This document shows, piece by piece, positions 47,395 through 59,779 of a stretch of 64,000 nucleotides of DNA. Each line of letters starts with the position of its first letter. The stretch's first letter is position 1. The notes below the pieces were generated by a model. It was not told where the DNA came from, ran no database searches, and worked only from the letters and a program-made list of their open reading frames with translations. The stretch spans positions 284,238,343 to 284,302,342 of the forward strand of contig NC_090989.1 in assembly GCF_041146395.1 (NCBI RefSeq). Direction: 5' to 3'. A program made the position numbers and the translations under genes. This DNA comes from Eulemur rufifrons. Its lineage: Eukaryota > Chordata > Mammalia > Primates > Lemuridae.

Positions 47395-49030
47395 TACAAT
47401 TTAGTGTGTCTTTATTAAGCGCCTACTATGCTAACAGTAACCTGGGAGGAGACTCGCGTGGTCCTTGCCCTCAGAGGATGCTGGGCTGAGCCGCCGCGCA
47501 GTTAATGTTAGAAAAGAGGAGTGAGAAGGTGAAAACTCCAGAGCTTTTCACGCCGTGCTGGTGGCTCTGGCCACGTTCAGCCCGTGACACTGGCGTCTTT
47601 CCTTTGTGGTTTTGTTGGGGAGAGGATCGTGCACTTGCAAGAGGGTGACGGCCACGGCTCCGTGGGTTACAGGGGTGAAACGGCAGACACAGAGTCTGCC
47701 TGGTGCTCCTGCTCCCGGGGCCAGACGGGGGCCTCACGCGCTGTCCGGGGGCAGCCTCCCCGCCGGCCTTCGGGCTTTTCCTCCGCCTGCCCCTTGGGGC
47801 GGGTGCAGAGGGTTTCCTTAACCCGGGAGGAGCTCTGGGGTGGGGGGACCCCCATGAGCTGGCCGCGAGACCTGGGCAGCAGCTGTGGGAGCCCTGGAAG
47901 CCCACCACGCGGTCCCCTGCGCCTGCGTTCCAGGATGTTCTCATCCGGTTCTTTGGAGCCAGGTGGGTGATGGAGGCGGGCGGCAGAGAGCAGGGCCTCC
48001 CGCCCGTCAGACCGGGGTGTGAGTCGGACTCTGCAAGCACTGGGTCTCTTGAGCCTTTATTTCTGCAGGGACCGAAGCTCGTGGCTGTTCCAGTGGAGGC
48101 TTTGCTGTCGGGATGCAGAGAGGAAATGGACTTGCCAGTCCTACTCATTTTTATTAATATTTTCTTTTCTTAACCCACTCTGCAAGCTCCAGCAGGCCCT
48201 GAAGGGTCCAGAAAGTTGATTCCGGAAGTTTTCTTCTTTGGCCGCCCTCCCCGGTATTTTTCCAAAGGGTTGCACTAAGGATATTAGGTTTCAGGTCAAA
48301 TTAAGTGGTGTCCGGCTTCCTGTGCCGAGGGCTGGGTTACGGCCGAGGGCTGTGGAATCCGGCTGCCCTGCTCCCTCCCTGCCGGATCCGCTCTGGGTTC
48401 TGAGTGCCCCGTTTCTGGGTGGGTTGTCCAGCCCTGGGCGGGAAGGAATGTGGGAGGGCTTGATGGGGCTGCTCCTTCTGGGGACTTGTTTGTCCAGCTT
48501 GGAATCTGGTCGGAAATCTGGAGGGAGGACTGTGGCAAAGCCGCAGGGTTTCCGTGGCTGCTTCTGGGATTTTGGACCCTGGAGACTGCAGGTGGTGACA
48601 CAGACGCTGGTGACAGCCCCGTCTCTGTACCAGGAGCAGGCACCATAGTCACTCCCTCACCATCCCTGTGTCCTGTGACGATGGCACTCATGCCCGTTCT
48701 ACAGAACAGGAGGTGGTGGGCAGCTTGCTCAGGGTCACGAGGCCTGAGATTCTTGGGTCTCCACACCCCCTCCGCCCTCCCGTCCACCCCCAGGGGCCGG
48801 GTCACGGCCTTCGCGTGGGGTGTGTCCAGCTCCGTCACAGGGCCCTGAGTCTCAGGTTCCTCGTCTGTAAGTGGGAGCACCTGCGCCAGCCTTCCCTGCT
48901 GATGGGAGGCTCACGGTGGCGTGTCAGGGACAGCCTTGGGGTGGGGCTGGCACAGGGTGGGCAGCGAGCCGTGGAGCTGCCGCCGCTGTCGTCACTGGTA
49001 TCAGGTTGTCCAGTGGGAAACGTCCGACAT
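47395..49030. other. Intron 2 sequence
   Basis: An L2-like antisense remnant lies at about 47395-47485. An antisense MIR lies at 48655-48765 and a sense MIR at 48795-48905. An AT-richer patch lies at 48145-48310. No exon. Confidence 0.45.
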
Positions 49031-49034
49031 CCTT

Positions 49035-50055
49035 AGGTGCTAAGTCTGACAGCTGGTATCTCTGGCACTGCGCTTCGACGCTTCTTGTTTTATGCTTGTT
49101 GTGAAGGCGCATCCTCGGTCTTTCAAATACACGTTTTGGCTTGTGATTATCTTTCAAATGTTTTTTAGAGCAATTTTTCTGAAACCATCGATAGGTCAGA
49201 AATTCGTGTCATTTTCGGATATGAGTTCCGTCATGGAACCAATGCAGCGCAGACAGCTCGAAATATCAATGAAGTGTTTGGAAAGGATGTGGCTGATGAA
49301 CGCACAGTACGTCGATGGTTTGAGAAGTTCTGTTCTGGTGATTTTAATCTTGAAAATGAGCCACGTGGGTGACCTGAGACCAAGGTGGATAATGACGAGC
49401 TGAAAGCTGTAGTGGAAGTGAATCCGTCTCAGCCTACATGTGAATTAACAGTGAGGTTTGACATCACTATTCCAACAATATTGGACCATTGGAAGCAAAT
49501 CAGCAAGGTAAAGAAGCTGGATAGACGGCTTTTGCATGCATTGAACAAATGCCTGCAGAGAAATCGTCTCAAAGCTTGTCCTTCTTTGCTGTCACGACAT
49601 AAAGGGAAAGTGTTTCTACACTGTATTATTATATATGATGAAAAATAGATTCTCTTTTGGGTATCACAGCGTTGGGCACAATGGTTGGACAAAGATGAAG
49701 TGCCGAAACACAGTCCAAAACCGAATATTCATCCAGAAAAGCTACTGGTGTCTGTTTGGTGGTCCAGCACTGGTATTATCCACTACAGCTTCATGAAACC
49801 TGGGCAGTTGATTATAGTGGGTGTCTCCTGCAACCGTTTGGACGAAATGATGGAGGATGCTTGCCGTTAAGCCCCTGAGATTGGTCAACAGAGACAGGCC
49901 AATCCTCTTGCAAGGCAATGCTTGACCACGTGTCACCCAAACAGCGCTGCTCAAACTACAGAGGCTGGACAGAGTGCCGCTCGCAACGCCAGCCACGTAC
50001 AGCCTGCTCACCGGACAGCCTGGCCTCGCCCACCAGCACCTGCCAGGCGTAGCCA
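49035..50055 (+). pseudogene. Hsmar2-like mariner transposon with dead transposase
   Basis: The + strand from about 49190 encodes diverged mariner transposase segments across several frames. These include YEFRHGTNAAQTARNINEVF, a KVDNDELKA block, GKVKKLD-like SKVKKLDRRL, the IYDEK motif with the first catalytic Asp, then AQWLDKDEVPKHSPKPNIHP and VWWSSTGIIHYSFMKPGQ. The helix-turn-helix precedes them and a degraded 5' terminal region starts near 49035. The frame is broken by stops at 49370-49372, 49646-49648 and 49923-49925, and by an indel near 49855. The second catalytic Asp (HDNARPH in the family) is replaced: the copy reads QGNA. Homology fades after about 50050, so the 3' terminal repeat is missing or unrecognisable. 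It is a fossil with no coding capacity; Hsmar2 rather than Hsmar1 is my assignment from memory. Confidence 0.88.
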
Positions 50056-50059
50056 GCCC

Positions 50060-52540
50060 ACTTCACCGTCAGCTGGGCTGGCACAAGTGCGGTTGCCAGT
50101 TTGCCATCCCAGATGTCCCGTCTGCTCCCTGTTGAGGCCGTAACCCCTGCATTGCCCCTGGCCCCCCACAGACACCCACTTGCCACTGTCCTCTGGACAT
50201 CCTGACTTCGAGGGCTTTGGCTGGAGACGGCTGGTGCTTCTGGAGCCAGGGAGGAGTGGACCGGTCGAGAGACCACTGAGTGCTGGGGACAGAATCCAGA
50301 CCCGACAGCACTGGGCTCGCGCCATAGGCTGCCCCAAGTCTGGCAGCCTGTGGTTCCCTACCTGTGATGTGGGCCTGACGTCGGCCCACCTGAGGGCTGC
50401 TGGTGGAAGATTCGAGGTGCGGCAGCTTCGTGCCTGTGTGTATGGCGGCTCTCGGGAGGGGCTGTGAGTGTGGGCCCCCCCAAGTAGGCGGGTGACGGCC
50501 CGTCCCAGCTGGCTGCAGTGTTGGCCTCACCCACCCGCCATGTGCTGCTCCACCCCCCACCGTCCACCTGTCCTGCGTCAGGGGCTCAACAGCGCGTTGA
50601 GATGTGGCCTCAGCTGTGCCACTGATCTCTCCATTTTGCAGCCGCGGCGCTGAATGTGTCCCCCAGGCCCTGCCTGGTCCGGGCGGGCGTAGCAGTAACC
50701 TTGGGGCGTTGATCCCACACTCCTCATCTGCACACTCGGGCCCCGAGTGTCTGCTTGTCCCCTGATGTTTGTTCCTCAGTGTGCTGAGCGCAGACTTGGC
50801 GCTCACTCGGGGCACTTCTGCCGCCGGCCTGGTGACTCTCCGATGTGGATGCTGTGGTGAGTCATTTGCTCTCCGCGACTTAATGCTGGCGGTGAGAGCG
50901 CCAGTCTTCGGCAGCTTCCGCTTGCACTAATTGCTTATTCAGACGCGGTCGCTCCTCGCTGCGGAGTGGGAGCCGCGGAGCGGGAGCCGCACAGGGGCTG
51001 CCGGCAAAGGCTGAGCGTCTGCAGGAAAACATTTCCTCCTTTTATCTGCTGGTTGTGTCACTTCAGGACATCGTTAGCCACCCACTTTCAGAAGAACTTG
51101 ACAACCCGACACACTGCACACGTGTGCACAGACATGCACACAGACATGCACATGCGCTCGCACTGCACACGTGTACACACACACAGGCGTGGACGTGCAC
51201 TTGCACACACAGTCCAGTGAGCCCATCAGGTGCTGACCTGCGTTGTTTGGTGACGGGACAGGTTTCCTGCTGCCTTTCCAGGCGGGAGCCTTTCCCACCG
51301 TTACCTTCCCGCCAGGCAGGGGTGGGGGAGATTCGGCGTCTGACAGGCCGTGTGCCTGGGATCTGGGCTGGGCACCTGTGCTTCGTGCGAGATGGCCAAG
51401 CCTTGGTGCCCGGCCAGGCAGCACCGGTGTCTTTGCCTCGAACCCCCCAGAGGGTTCCAGGGAGGCTGTGATTCCCAGGCCCGAGTTCAAGCCCTGGGAC
51501 GTGTCCCCTGATCCCTGGGTCAGCTGCTGAGGGAGGGACTCTGACTGCTGCTTCAGAGACTGTGGTGCGGGTCGGGCACTGGTACCTGCCTGGGGTCATT
51601 ACTGTTGGCCTTTTGCAGGGGGTGGGGTGGGGTTGAAGGACCATAAACCAGAGGGGTAGATGCAGAGGAAGGGGTTTGGGAGCTGGTTGGGCTGGGGGCT
51701 GACCCCAGACGGAAAGGCCAGGGTGAATGGGTGATACGGGGTTTGGGGTGCAGTGTGTCCGTGAGCACCAGGCTCCATGGGCAGCCTCGCTCATGGATGT
51801 CCAGTTTCTCCAGCATTGTTTATTGAAATGACTGTCCTTTCCCCATTGATTGGGGCTGGGCTGAGGCCTTGCCGTACCACGTGACCTTGGGTGGCCTCCT
51901 GTCTCCTCCCTGTCCCGATGGAGCCCAGCCGAGAACTTGGCTACTCCTGACTGGAGGCTGGTGGAGGCAGCCTGGCACGTTCGGGTCTGGAGAGCAGGTC
52001 AGCTCAGAGCGCAAGGCAGGGCGGGCCAGGGAGCCTGACCAGAGATTTGGGGCATTATCCTGGGGTTTTCAAAAGGGAGATCCTGATCTGCTAGCCAGGG
52101 CAGCTAGGATCGGTGACAAAGCCTGAGAACCACCTGCTGAGGCTTTGCACGGCGCCGGTGCCCTGGTGAACGATCATGCCCGTCGACTCCATAGAATTTG
52201 GCTCTGGGAAGGGGGGACTCTGGGTGCCTGTGGTGGCACAGTCCATGCCGATGGCAAAGCCAGAGACAGAGGAGATGTGTCAGGCCCTGCTTTGGCCATC
52301 GTGTGTTCCTGAACATGGGCTGGCTGCTGCTTGCCTCCCGGGCCTCAGTTTCCCCATCTGGGAATAGAGGGTTGGACTGGCTGGGTGACCTCAAGGATGG
52401 AGGTTTTCACGGGTGCCCTCTTGTTCCCACAGGTATCACTTAGGCCACACACATCTGTGTCATTTCTCTCTCCTGCGTCCCTGTCTACCCTGTGGGCCCC
52501 CACCCCGGTGGCCGAGAGCTCGTCCTGGTGCCTGCCCTTC
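50060..52540. other. Intron 2 sequence, no gene recognised
   Basis: GC-rich with a CA-rich block (below), a sense MIR at about 52310-52400 (cctcagtttccccatctggg) and a 15-bp tandem duplication (cggag-gggagccg) near 50959-50988. Confidence 0.45.
51100..51220. repeat. CA/TG-rich minisatellite
   Basis: Units such as cagacatgcacacagacatg and cacacgtgtacacacacac. Confidence 0.8.
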
Positions 52541-52544
52541 CTGT

Positions 52545-52725
52545 AACATTTTTTTGTCCACATCCAAAGTTAATTAAGTTTTAATTGACGGATTGTTTCT
52601 TCCCAGTGCCCCAAGATAGTAATTGTATCTGTCGAAGCCTGACAGTTTGATGTTTGCAGCAAAAAAGCTGAATGAGGCTAAGAAGGAGAAAAGAAAAAAA
52701 TAGCAAAGTCTAAATAATTCATTGT
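52545..52725. promoter_or_regulatory. AT-rich repeat-free island, candidate conserved element
   Basis: Contains aagttaattaagttttaatt, ccccaagatagtaattgtat and gacagtttgatgtttgcagc between GC-rich flanks. No repeat recognised; the texture is that of a conserved enhancer. Confidence 0.35.
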
Positions 52726-52994
52726 AACAAAGTGGCACGGCTTGGCACCCTCCGGAAGACCTTTCTTAAGGAATACTGGCTTTTCTAGAGGTGACCTGGG
52801 TGGCAGCCCCTCCGGAGTTACAGAGTGTGGGCGGGACCCGGGGAGCAGGCCCAGCTGTGGTTCCCAAAGCTGCTCCCAGATCCCGCAGCAAGGCTGGTGG
52901 TCGGGCAGGCACATTCCTGGGCTGCGCCGCCCTGGGGAGTCCAGGGCGGGAGCCTGGAACGTTCACTCTAAGCCGTCCCTTTTAATTCTCCATC

Positions 52995-53490
52995 TTAAAA
53001 AAAAAATTTATTGTGATAAGACAACATAACATAAAATTTACTCTTGTAACCATTTTAAACAGTGCAATTCAGTGGCGTTAAATATATTCACAGTGTTGTG
53101 CAACCACCACTATCTTGTTCTGGAATTTTTTCATCATCCCCTCAAAACCCTGTTTCCTCCTCCCCCAGCTCCATCCTGAAGCAACCGCTAACCTATTTGT
53201 TGTCTCTGTGGATTTGCCTGTTGTGGACATTTCATAGAAACGTAATCAGACAGCCTGTGGCCTTCCGTGTCTGGCCCCTTTCTCTGAGTGTGGTGTTTGC
53301 GGCGTTCTCCATGTTAGAGCGTGTGTCAGTGTGTCGTTCCTTTTCGTGGCCGAGTAGTATTCCACTGCCAGCTCCACCACGATTCGTGTGTCCACCGTCC
53401 ATTAACGGACGCACGTTGGGCTGTTTCCGCCTTTGGGCTGTCATGCACGGTGCTGCTGTGAACATTCCTGTACAAAGTTTTGTCACCTTT
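52995..53490 (-). mobile_element. Old L1 3' end (antisense), first segment
   Basis: aacataacataaaatttact, aattcagtggcgttaaatat, tttgcctgttgtggacattt, gagtagtattccactg and gaacattcctgtacaaagtt follow the L1M antisense order. Confidence 0.85.
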
Positions 53491-53752
53491 TAGTCCTGAA
53501 CCTCCGGCGCACAGCCCCCTCCCCTTCCAGGGCTCAGGGGACCCTCACTGTGGAGTGAAGCCCACGGTCGGTCCAAGGCAGGGATGCTGCCCCTGACACC
53601 CAAAGGCTCTTGTCTCGAGGGACAGAGCGGGAGACCCCAGTCTCCAGACCCCCGCGTCCCTTTCCCTGCCCTGGGGCAGGCCTGCGTGATGTGTGTTATT
53701 CTACACGTTAGATCCTGGGGAAGGTGAGGCCGGGGACCGCAGTGACTGCCAT
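53491..53752. other. GC-rich 260-bp insert splitting an L1
   Basis: No L1 homology. It lies between collinear L1 segments. No terminal repeats or duplication are obvious, so the mechanism is unclear. Confidence 0.6.
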
Positions 53753-54105
53753 GACCGTACGAATCATCTCTTTGCGACTCTGCTTCCAGTTCTTTGGGCT
53801 GTACCCCCAGAAGTGCGCGCGCTGGGTCACGGGGCAGTTCTGTGTTGAATGTTTTGAGGAGCCACCGTGCTGTCCCCCACAGGCCTGCACCGTTTCACAG
53901 TCCTCATCCTCACCCACATTCGTTTCCTGTTCTTTTTTTTTTTTTTAATAGTGGCCATCCTAATAGATATGAGGTGGTATTTCATTGTGCTTTTAATTTG
54001 CATTTTCCTAGTGATTAGTGATGTTGAGCATCTTTTCATATGCTTGTTGGCCATTTTCATATCATCTTTGGAGAAATATCTATTCAAGTCACGCGCTGCT
54101 TTTCC
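53753..54105 (-). mobile_element. Old L1 ORF2 3' segment (antisense), second segment
   Basis: ttgggctgtacccccagaag, ataggtggccatcc-type block (gtggccatcctaatagatat), gattagtgatgttgagcatc and ggagaaatatctattcaagt continue the L1 collinearly from 53490. Confidence 0.85.
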
Positions 54106-54109
54106 ATGA

Positions 54110-54955
54110 AGGGTGAACGTCCCTGCAGACGGGCCGGCAGGTGACTTCCGGTGCCTGCTCAGCCCTGGGGCGCCCTCGTGGCCTCGCCACAGAGCCAGGT
54201 GTCGCGGAGGAGCTCGAGGGCGAGTGGCGAGGCCAGCTTTGAAGTCTCGGAGGGCCGGACGGTGAAGCTGCTTCTCCAGGGAGAGGCGGTGCCGCGTGCG
54301 GACGGGCAGGGGCACCAACGCACCCACGCGGCCGACGCAGGGCTGGTTTTATGGATGAGACAGTCGGGTGTGTGGAGGCCGAGGGCAGTCCCGGTCCCGG
54401 TCACGCTGGTCCAGGTCCTCCCCTGGAGTGAGGTGCTGTGGCCCTGGGCCCTGGCAACGCCCCCGCAGCCCCTGCGGCCTCAGCGCGGGCACTGGCCCTC
54501 TGAGGCCGTTCCCATGCGGCGTGCAGGCTCCCAGCGGGGTCCCTCTGCCAGCGCGGTGGTGCTGGCAGGTGCAGGGACAGTGAGCACCTTTGGTTCCTTC
54601 TTAGACCTGAGGCACTGGGGCTCCAGGGAGTTTGGCCCCTGGGTGGGGATGGGGCTGTTAGAGGATGTGGTCCTGGCTCCCAACCCGGGACGCCGAGCTT
54701 CGTAGAGACTCAGTTTCCTTCCAGACTTCACTGGTGTGAAGCAGCGGTTCATTTGTTCATTCATCCAGCAGTCATTTAGGGAGCGCCTGCCACTGCCAGG
54801 CGCAGGGGACGGTGTGGGGAGGGGACGGAGCTGCTGCCTGGCGGGGGAATCGCTCCCGAGTGTCCGACACGGGCGGCCGAGGGCCGAGTCTTCCGGGGAG
54901 CACGCCGAGTGAGCACCCCCAGCCTTGTCCCCTCCAAGGACCCGCCTCTGAGGGC
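54110..54955. other. Intron 2 GC-rich sequence
   Basis: An antisense L2 piece at 54735-54830 (catttgttcattcatccagc). No exon. Confidence 0.5.
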
Positions 54956-54964
54956 CCCACATTC

Positions 54965-55075
54965 TCCAAGATTGTACGTATTAAACCAATGACATTTATT
55001 AAGTAATTAATTTTCTCATTTTTGAATTAATCAAAGACTAATTATGAGTTATATCTGCAATTAGAGTTCTGACCC
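54965..55075. promoter_or_regulatory. AT-rich island with clustered TAATTA motifs
   Basis: tattaagtaattaattttct, gaattaatcaaagactaatt and atgagttatatctgcaatta lie within 110 bp of otherwise GC-rich sequence. At least four homeodomain-type cores plus tcaaag (TCF/LEF-like). Confidence 0.35.
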
Positions 55076-55079
55076 ACAG

Positions 55080-57240
55080 CGGGCAGCGGGTGAGCGGTAA
55101 GTGTGAGTGAGGCTTTGGCTGTGTTCAGGGGACTTGGAGACTCCGGGGACGGGGACCTTCAGGGACCCCAGTTTGGGCCCCTTTCCCCAGTGAAGGCACA
55201 GCCCCTCGGCAGGAGGCAGCCACGGCAGGGCAGGGGACAGGCGGTGCCCCACCCCCAGGCCAAGCCAAGGCCCCTGTGCTGTGGGGCCACTGGGTGGGCG
55301 GGGCCTGGTCCTGAGAGGGTCGGCCAGGTGCCCTGACGGTGCTGGTGTCAGCCAGGCTTCTGCAGGTGGCTGCGTGGACCTTGGTGCCCGGGCCTCCCAG
55401 GCCAGCTGGAGAGGTGGCAGGGCACTGGCACTTCTGCCCAGTGACCAGGGTCTTTCTCACACTGCCTGCCCAGCAGTGTGGTTCTAGGCCAGCCCAGCAC
55501 CTGCCGCCTCCTCTGTGAAACCAGCTTGGATTGGTCCAGCCTGCCGGGAGTGACTGGCGGCAAGAGCCCCTAGCGATCCTCCAGCCTGGTCCATCATTGT
55601 GCCTGCAGGACACTGGGACCTGGTGAGGGCCAGGCTGGCTTCGTGGCCCTCTGTGGGCTGGAGGCCTGGGCTCTCTCTTCTGGCCCCTAGCCTCAGGTCC
55701 AGGCCTTTCTGGGGCCGACTGGAATGAGGCTCTCAGCTCTGCCTGTCTGTCTGCCGAGCGCCAGGTGGGTGTCTGCGAGGCTGTGTGTGCAGAAGTGGAG
55801 GCCTGGCCCCGGCACGCAGTGAGAGTGGGTCCATATTAGTTCCTCTGTGTGGCAAAGCTCACGGCCAGGCCTGCACGGTGGCCTCTTTGGCCTCCTGGCG
55901 CAGGGCTTGGCGCAGAGAGCGTGGTGCTCACTGATGCCTGGGGTCTGGGCGCAGCAGGGCTGAGGGCAGCGGAAGCCACCCAGGGGCCTGGCCAGCGCTG
56001 TCCGCAGACCGTCTCCAGGCTCCGTGGACAGACGGGAGGGTGGGGCGCGGGCGGGTGAGGCCTTCACGTCTCCGCCCCAGGGATGCCGAGAGACTGTTTG
56101 CTTTGGTTCCCTGCGACAGCGCGCGTCCATCTGGCCCCGGCTCTGTGCGCCCTCCGCCTGCATTCCTCTCTGATCCGAGACTGAAACAGTGTAGCTGGTG
56201 GCAAAAATGGCCGGGCGCCCTTTCTTCCCTCCAGGGTGGGAGGAATGTTCAAGACAAATCCGGTGTCCTGGTGTGTCCCCTCGCTGAGTGGGCAACCCTT
56301 GACCCGTAGCTTGGAGAGGCAGGGAAACTGGCCAGCTGCCCAGCCACGGCGGGCGGCCAGGCCCTGGGTCCCAGGAACCCCTCGTCCGGGCCGTGCTGCT
56401 TGGGGGTGTTCTGAGAGGCGGCTCTGGGGGCAGAGGAAGCGAAGGGCGGGAGGCCTACAGCTTCGGGATCCAAGCGGGGCCCTCAGTGGTGGCGAGGCCC
56501 TTAGGAGCCTTCATCTCCCCATTAGTACCCGCTCTGCAGGGCTTCTGTTGACCTTGTGTGGAAGGTTCCAGAACAGTACACAGTTGTGTTTTTACCCCTC
56601 AGTGGGAATGTTAGAGATGTCAAGACATGGCGGTGAGGGGGGTCCGGGAGGAGGCTGTGGACAGGGCCAGTCGGAAACCAGGAGGCCGGGGTGAGGCCGG
56701 TGGAGGGGACTGTGCCGTGCGCTGGCTGTGACGTGAAAGGGTGGCCGCCACGTGGTGGGACTGTGGGTCCCACAGGTTGGGACTTTGGCCTCACACAGGC
56801 CAGGATTTGAGATCTGCCCCTGTGGTTATTGGATGTGTGACCTTGGGCCTGGTACATGACCTTGTAGGCCTCAGATTTGGTGCCTACAGGGTGGGCACAG
56901 TACTGGTGTCAGCCGCGTGGAGTTGCGTGGCGGGCGTGAAGTGAGTTGTGAAGGGCCCAGCACTGTCCTGGCACCGGCGCCAGCTCACAGATTCCAGGCC
57001 GGCTTGCACGGCAGGTGCCTCGAGGAGGAAGGCACCGTTCTTCCCGGGGCTGCGCCTGGATTTCCAGATGTTTCCTGGGGGTGGTGGTGGCCGGGGCAGC
57101 AGCCGGGCCGGGCTCAGGACCGACGACAGGAGCCCTCGCGGGTACGGACGTGAGGCGCTGGCTTTCCGCCCCGCACTGTTCCTCTGTACTCTCTGTAGCC
57201 AGCACCGCTCCTCCTCTGCGGCGGGCGGACGCACCGACTC
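55080..57240. other. Intron 2 GC-rich sequence
   Basis: One sense MIR at about 56810-56910 (gtgtgaccttgggcctggta). No exon recognised. Confidence 0.45.
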
Positions 57241-57244
57241 CTCG

Positions 57245-57405
57245 GCGTTTCTGAGGGCTGCCCCATTAATTTAACTGGAGGAAATCGCCCCGAGATATCT
57301 TTTAAGTGGAAGGGGAGAGAGGTCCTAATACTGCGGGCATATCATTAAGAAAAGCAAATTAAATCATGTTTAATGGTGTTAGAGTCTCAACCACTTTAGA
57401 AGATG
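57245..57405. promoter_or_regulatory. AT-rich island, candidate conserved element
   Basis: ccattaatttaactggagga, gagatatcttttaagtgg and aaagcaaattaaatcatgtt in unique sequence; composition contrasts sharply with both flanks. Confidence 0.3.
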
Positions 57406-57409
57406 GAGT

Positions 57410-59775
57410 TGGTGAAGCAGGGAAATGAGAAACTGCTGACGTCCTTCACCAGGCGGCCGGGGAAGGGGAGTCCGGACTGTGCCCGTGGACGGTGGACGTG
57501 GCGCTGGCCGGCCACGGGGCGGGTGGGGACGTCGCTGGGGCTCCGCGGGGTGGTGGACGGGCAGCTGGGGGGCCGTGCTCCCTCCCTCCCCTGGTCTCTC
57601 TTGGGAGGCTGGGGTCCAGCCAGGCTTTTCTGTCCCCAGGGTTCTCTCTTCAGGATCTTCTGGGTTCTTTTCTTGGGGGCAAAGACAGGCCAGTGTTGGA
57701 TGGAACCAACTCAGTCCTTTAACCGGATGCCCAAGCGGGGCAGGTCGCTGCCCCCCGAGCCTTGGTTTCCCCATCAGTAGAAGGGAGGGTGACACCATGT
57801 CAGGTGGGCTGGGAGAGTGGGGAGCCCCCGGGGGGCAGTCTGGGGGGATTCAGTGGGAAGAGACGTGGCCCCTCCGTGCCGTGTTTACATTTTCAGTGGG
57901 ATGAGTGTTTTGTTTTTGAGCTGCTGATGGTACTTTGGAGATTATGTGTCTTTGCAGCTTACTAAAAATGATAGCTCTATCTCTTGTAAACATAAAAAAG
58001 CCCTTCTGGCAAAAAACAAGCAGACAAACAAAAAACAACATTAGTGTTCTGTTTTCCTCACGGTGGGTTTCCAGCTCTCTGATAAGTCATAAAAAATATT
58101 CAACTTGACATTCCACCATTAGAGAATCGTTCTTTTGACTTCAGAGTTTGTCCCTGTCGATGTAGGTAATCCGTTAGGCTGCATTGTCCATGTCTCAGCA
58201 CCCGGCAGTTGAGAATGTTCTGATCAGGAACAGATGAAGAACTTGGGCTTCTCGAGGGGGAGGACAGGCTGGGGACCCCCAGGGAAAAGATTCAGGGTGC
58301 AGATAAGTTAAGGGCTGTAGGCCGGGCTGTCACAGGCTCCCGGGCCGGACAGGGAGGGATGGTCTGGGCCTGCTGGGTGGGCGTCTGTGCGGAGGGCCCT
58401 GCCCAGGGTGGGGTTCGCAGGGCACCAGCCGTGAGGAGCGACAGCCTCATCCTTCTTACCGACCTTTGCCGAGTGTTTGCAAAGCTCTGGCTTCTGTCTG
58501 TGAACCCTCGTCTAACCCTCGCGGTTGGCAGGCGCCGGGCCCTGAGGCTCCGAGTGCAGGTCACGCAGCCAGAGCCAGCGCCGGGACCTCAGTGCCCCGG
58601 GCTGCGCCGCGCCAGCACCTTCCTTTCCACCCCCGATCCAGCTTGTTCCAGGGTCTGCATACAGAAGGCACGTAATACATGCTTTTAGCTTGGCTGGAGG
58701 CATCCGAGGTGTGCTTTGCAGGGGACGGACAAAGCCTGGGCTGGCCTGGGGGCAGCGGTAGTCTGAGAGCCGTGTTCGGCCGAGGCAAGTCCTGGAGTGG
58801 CAGGTGGGCTCACGGCTGCCCCTCTGTCCCCTTCTCTGCTCGCCCCTCCTCGGCCCCCATCTCGCCAGTGAGACTTCCGCTCACCTGTCCACTTCCTCAA
58901 AGCGCCAGACTCTGCGGTGAGAGTCACCCACCTCCCAGGACGACCCCAGTCAGTGTCTCCAGTCGCTGGCTCTGGGAGGGCGCAAAGCCAGCGCCTTTGT
59001 TTGCTCTGGGCGTGGGCCGGCGTGGCTACCGCTGGGTCCCTGTCAGCGCCCACCCCCTTCCCTCCCACAAAGAGGGCTTTGTCCCGGGGAGGGAAACCTG
59101 CCACAGGCATCACTGCCAGCCGGCGTCCTGCGCCAGCCCCGCTCGCGTGCCGTGCATCCTGCTCCTGTGTTCCGTCTTATCTGGGCGACACCAGCCCAGC
59201 TCCGAGCTGTGTCCCGGCCTCCCCCAGGAGCCGCGGCCACCCAGGGGTTAGGAGGGAGGCTGTGTCCCCGCAAAGACCCTCCCTCCCTCCATTCTTCCCG
59301 TGGGGGTGGCCGTGGCCTGTGCCCGTTTCCTGTCTGGCTTCTGGAAGGGAAGGGAAGAGGCGTGTGTGCAGACGCGTGCATCACGTGTGTGTAGACGTGT
59401 GCATCGCGTGTGTGTGTGAGTTTTGCATCCTCAGAACTCCAGCCCACTTTGGTGGGCTTCTCCCTGGAGACCAGGGACTCATGTTTTTAGGGTGCTGCGT
59501 GGAGCCAGCAAGGGCCCCTCCTGGGGAGAAACTCAGCAGGACGTTGGCAGCCGTGGCCTGCGGAGTCCCCTCGGAACCTCAGGTTGAGGGGTGGGTGGGG
59601 GCTGCAGGGAACAGAAGTCGGTAATTAAACCACCCAGCTGCAAAGAGGGAGGGATGGTGAAATGGCCCCAGCTGTGGCTTCCAGCTGTGGGGACGCCCCT
59701 CTGCCCTCCACGGGGAGCAGCCCCTGGTGTCACCAGAGCCAGCGAGGACTGATCTGCTTTTGACCCCGTGGCTCT
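57410..59775. other. Intron 2 sequence
   Basis: A sense MIR remnant at about 57745-57800, an AT-rich stretch at 57890-58150 (partly A-rich, no family assigned), an antisense MIR at about 58460-58640 and a TG-rich repeat at 59355-59420 (gcgtgtgtgcagacgcgtgc). Confidence 0.45.
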
Positions 59776-59779
59776 GCCT

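Noticed and set aside
49092..49870. Short frames at 49.1-49.9 kb as a novel gene
   Set aside because: They are fragments of a mariner transposase in shifting frames with internal stops.
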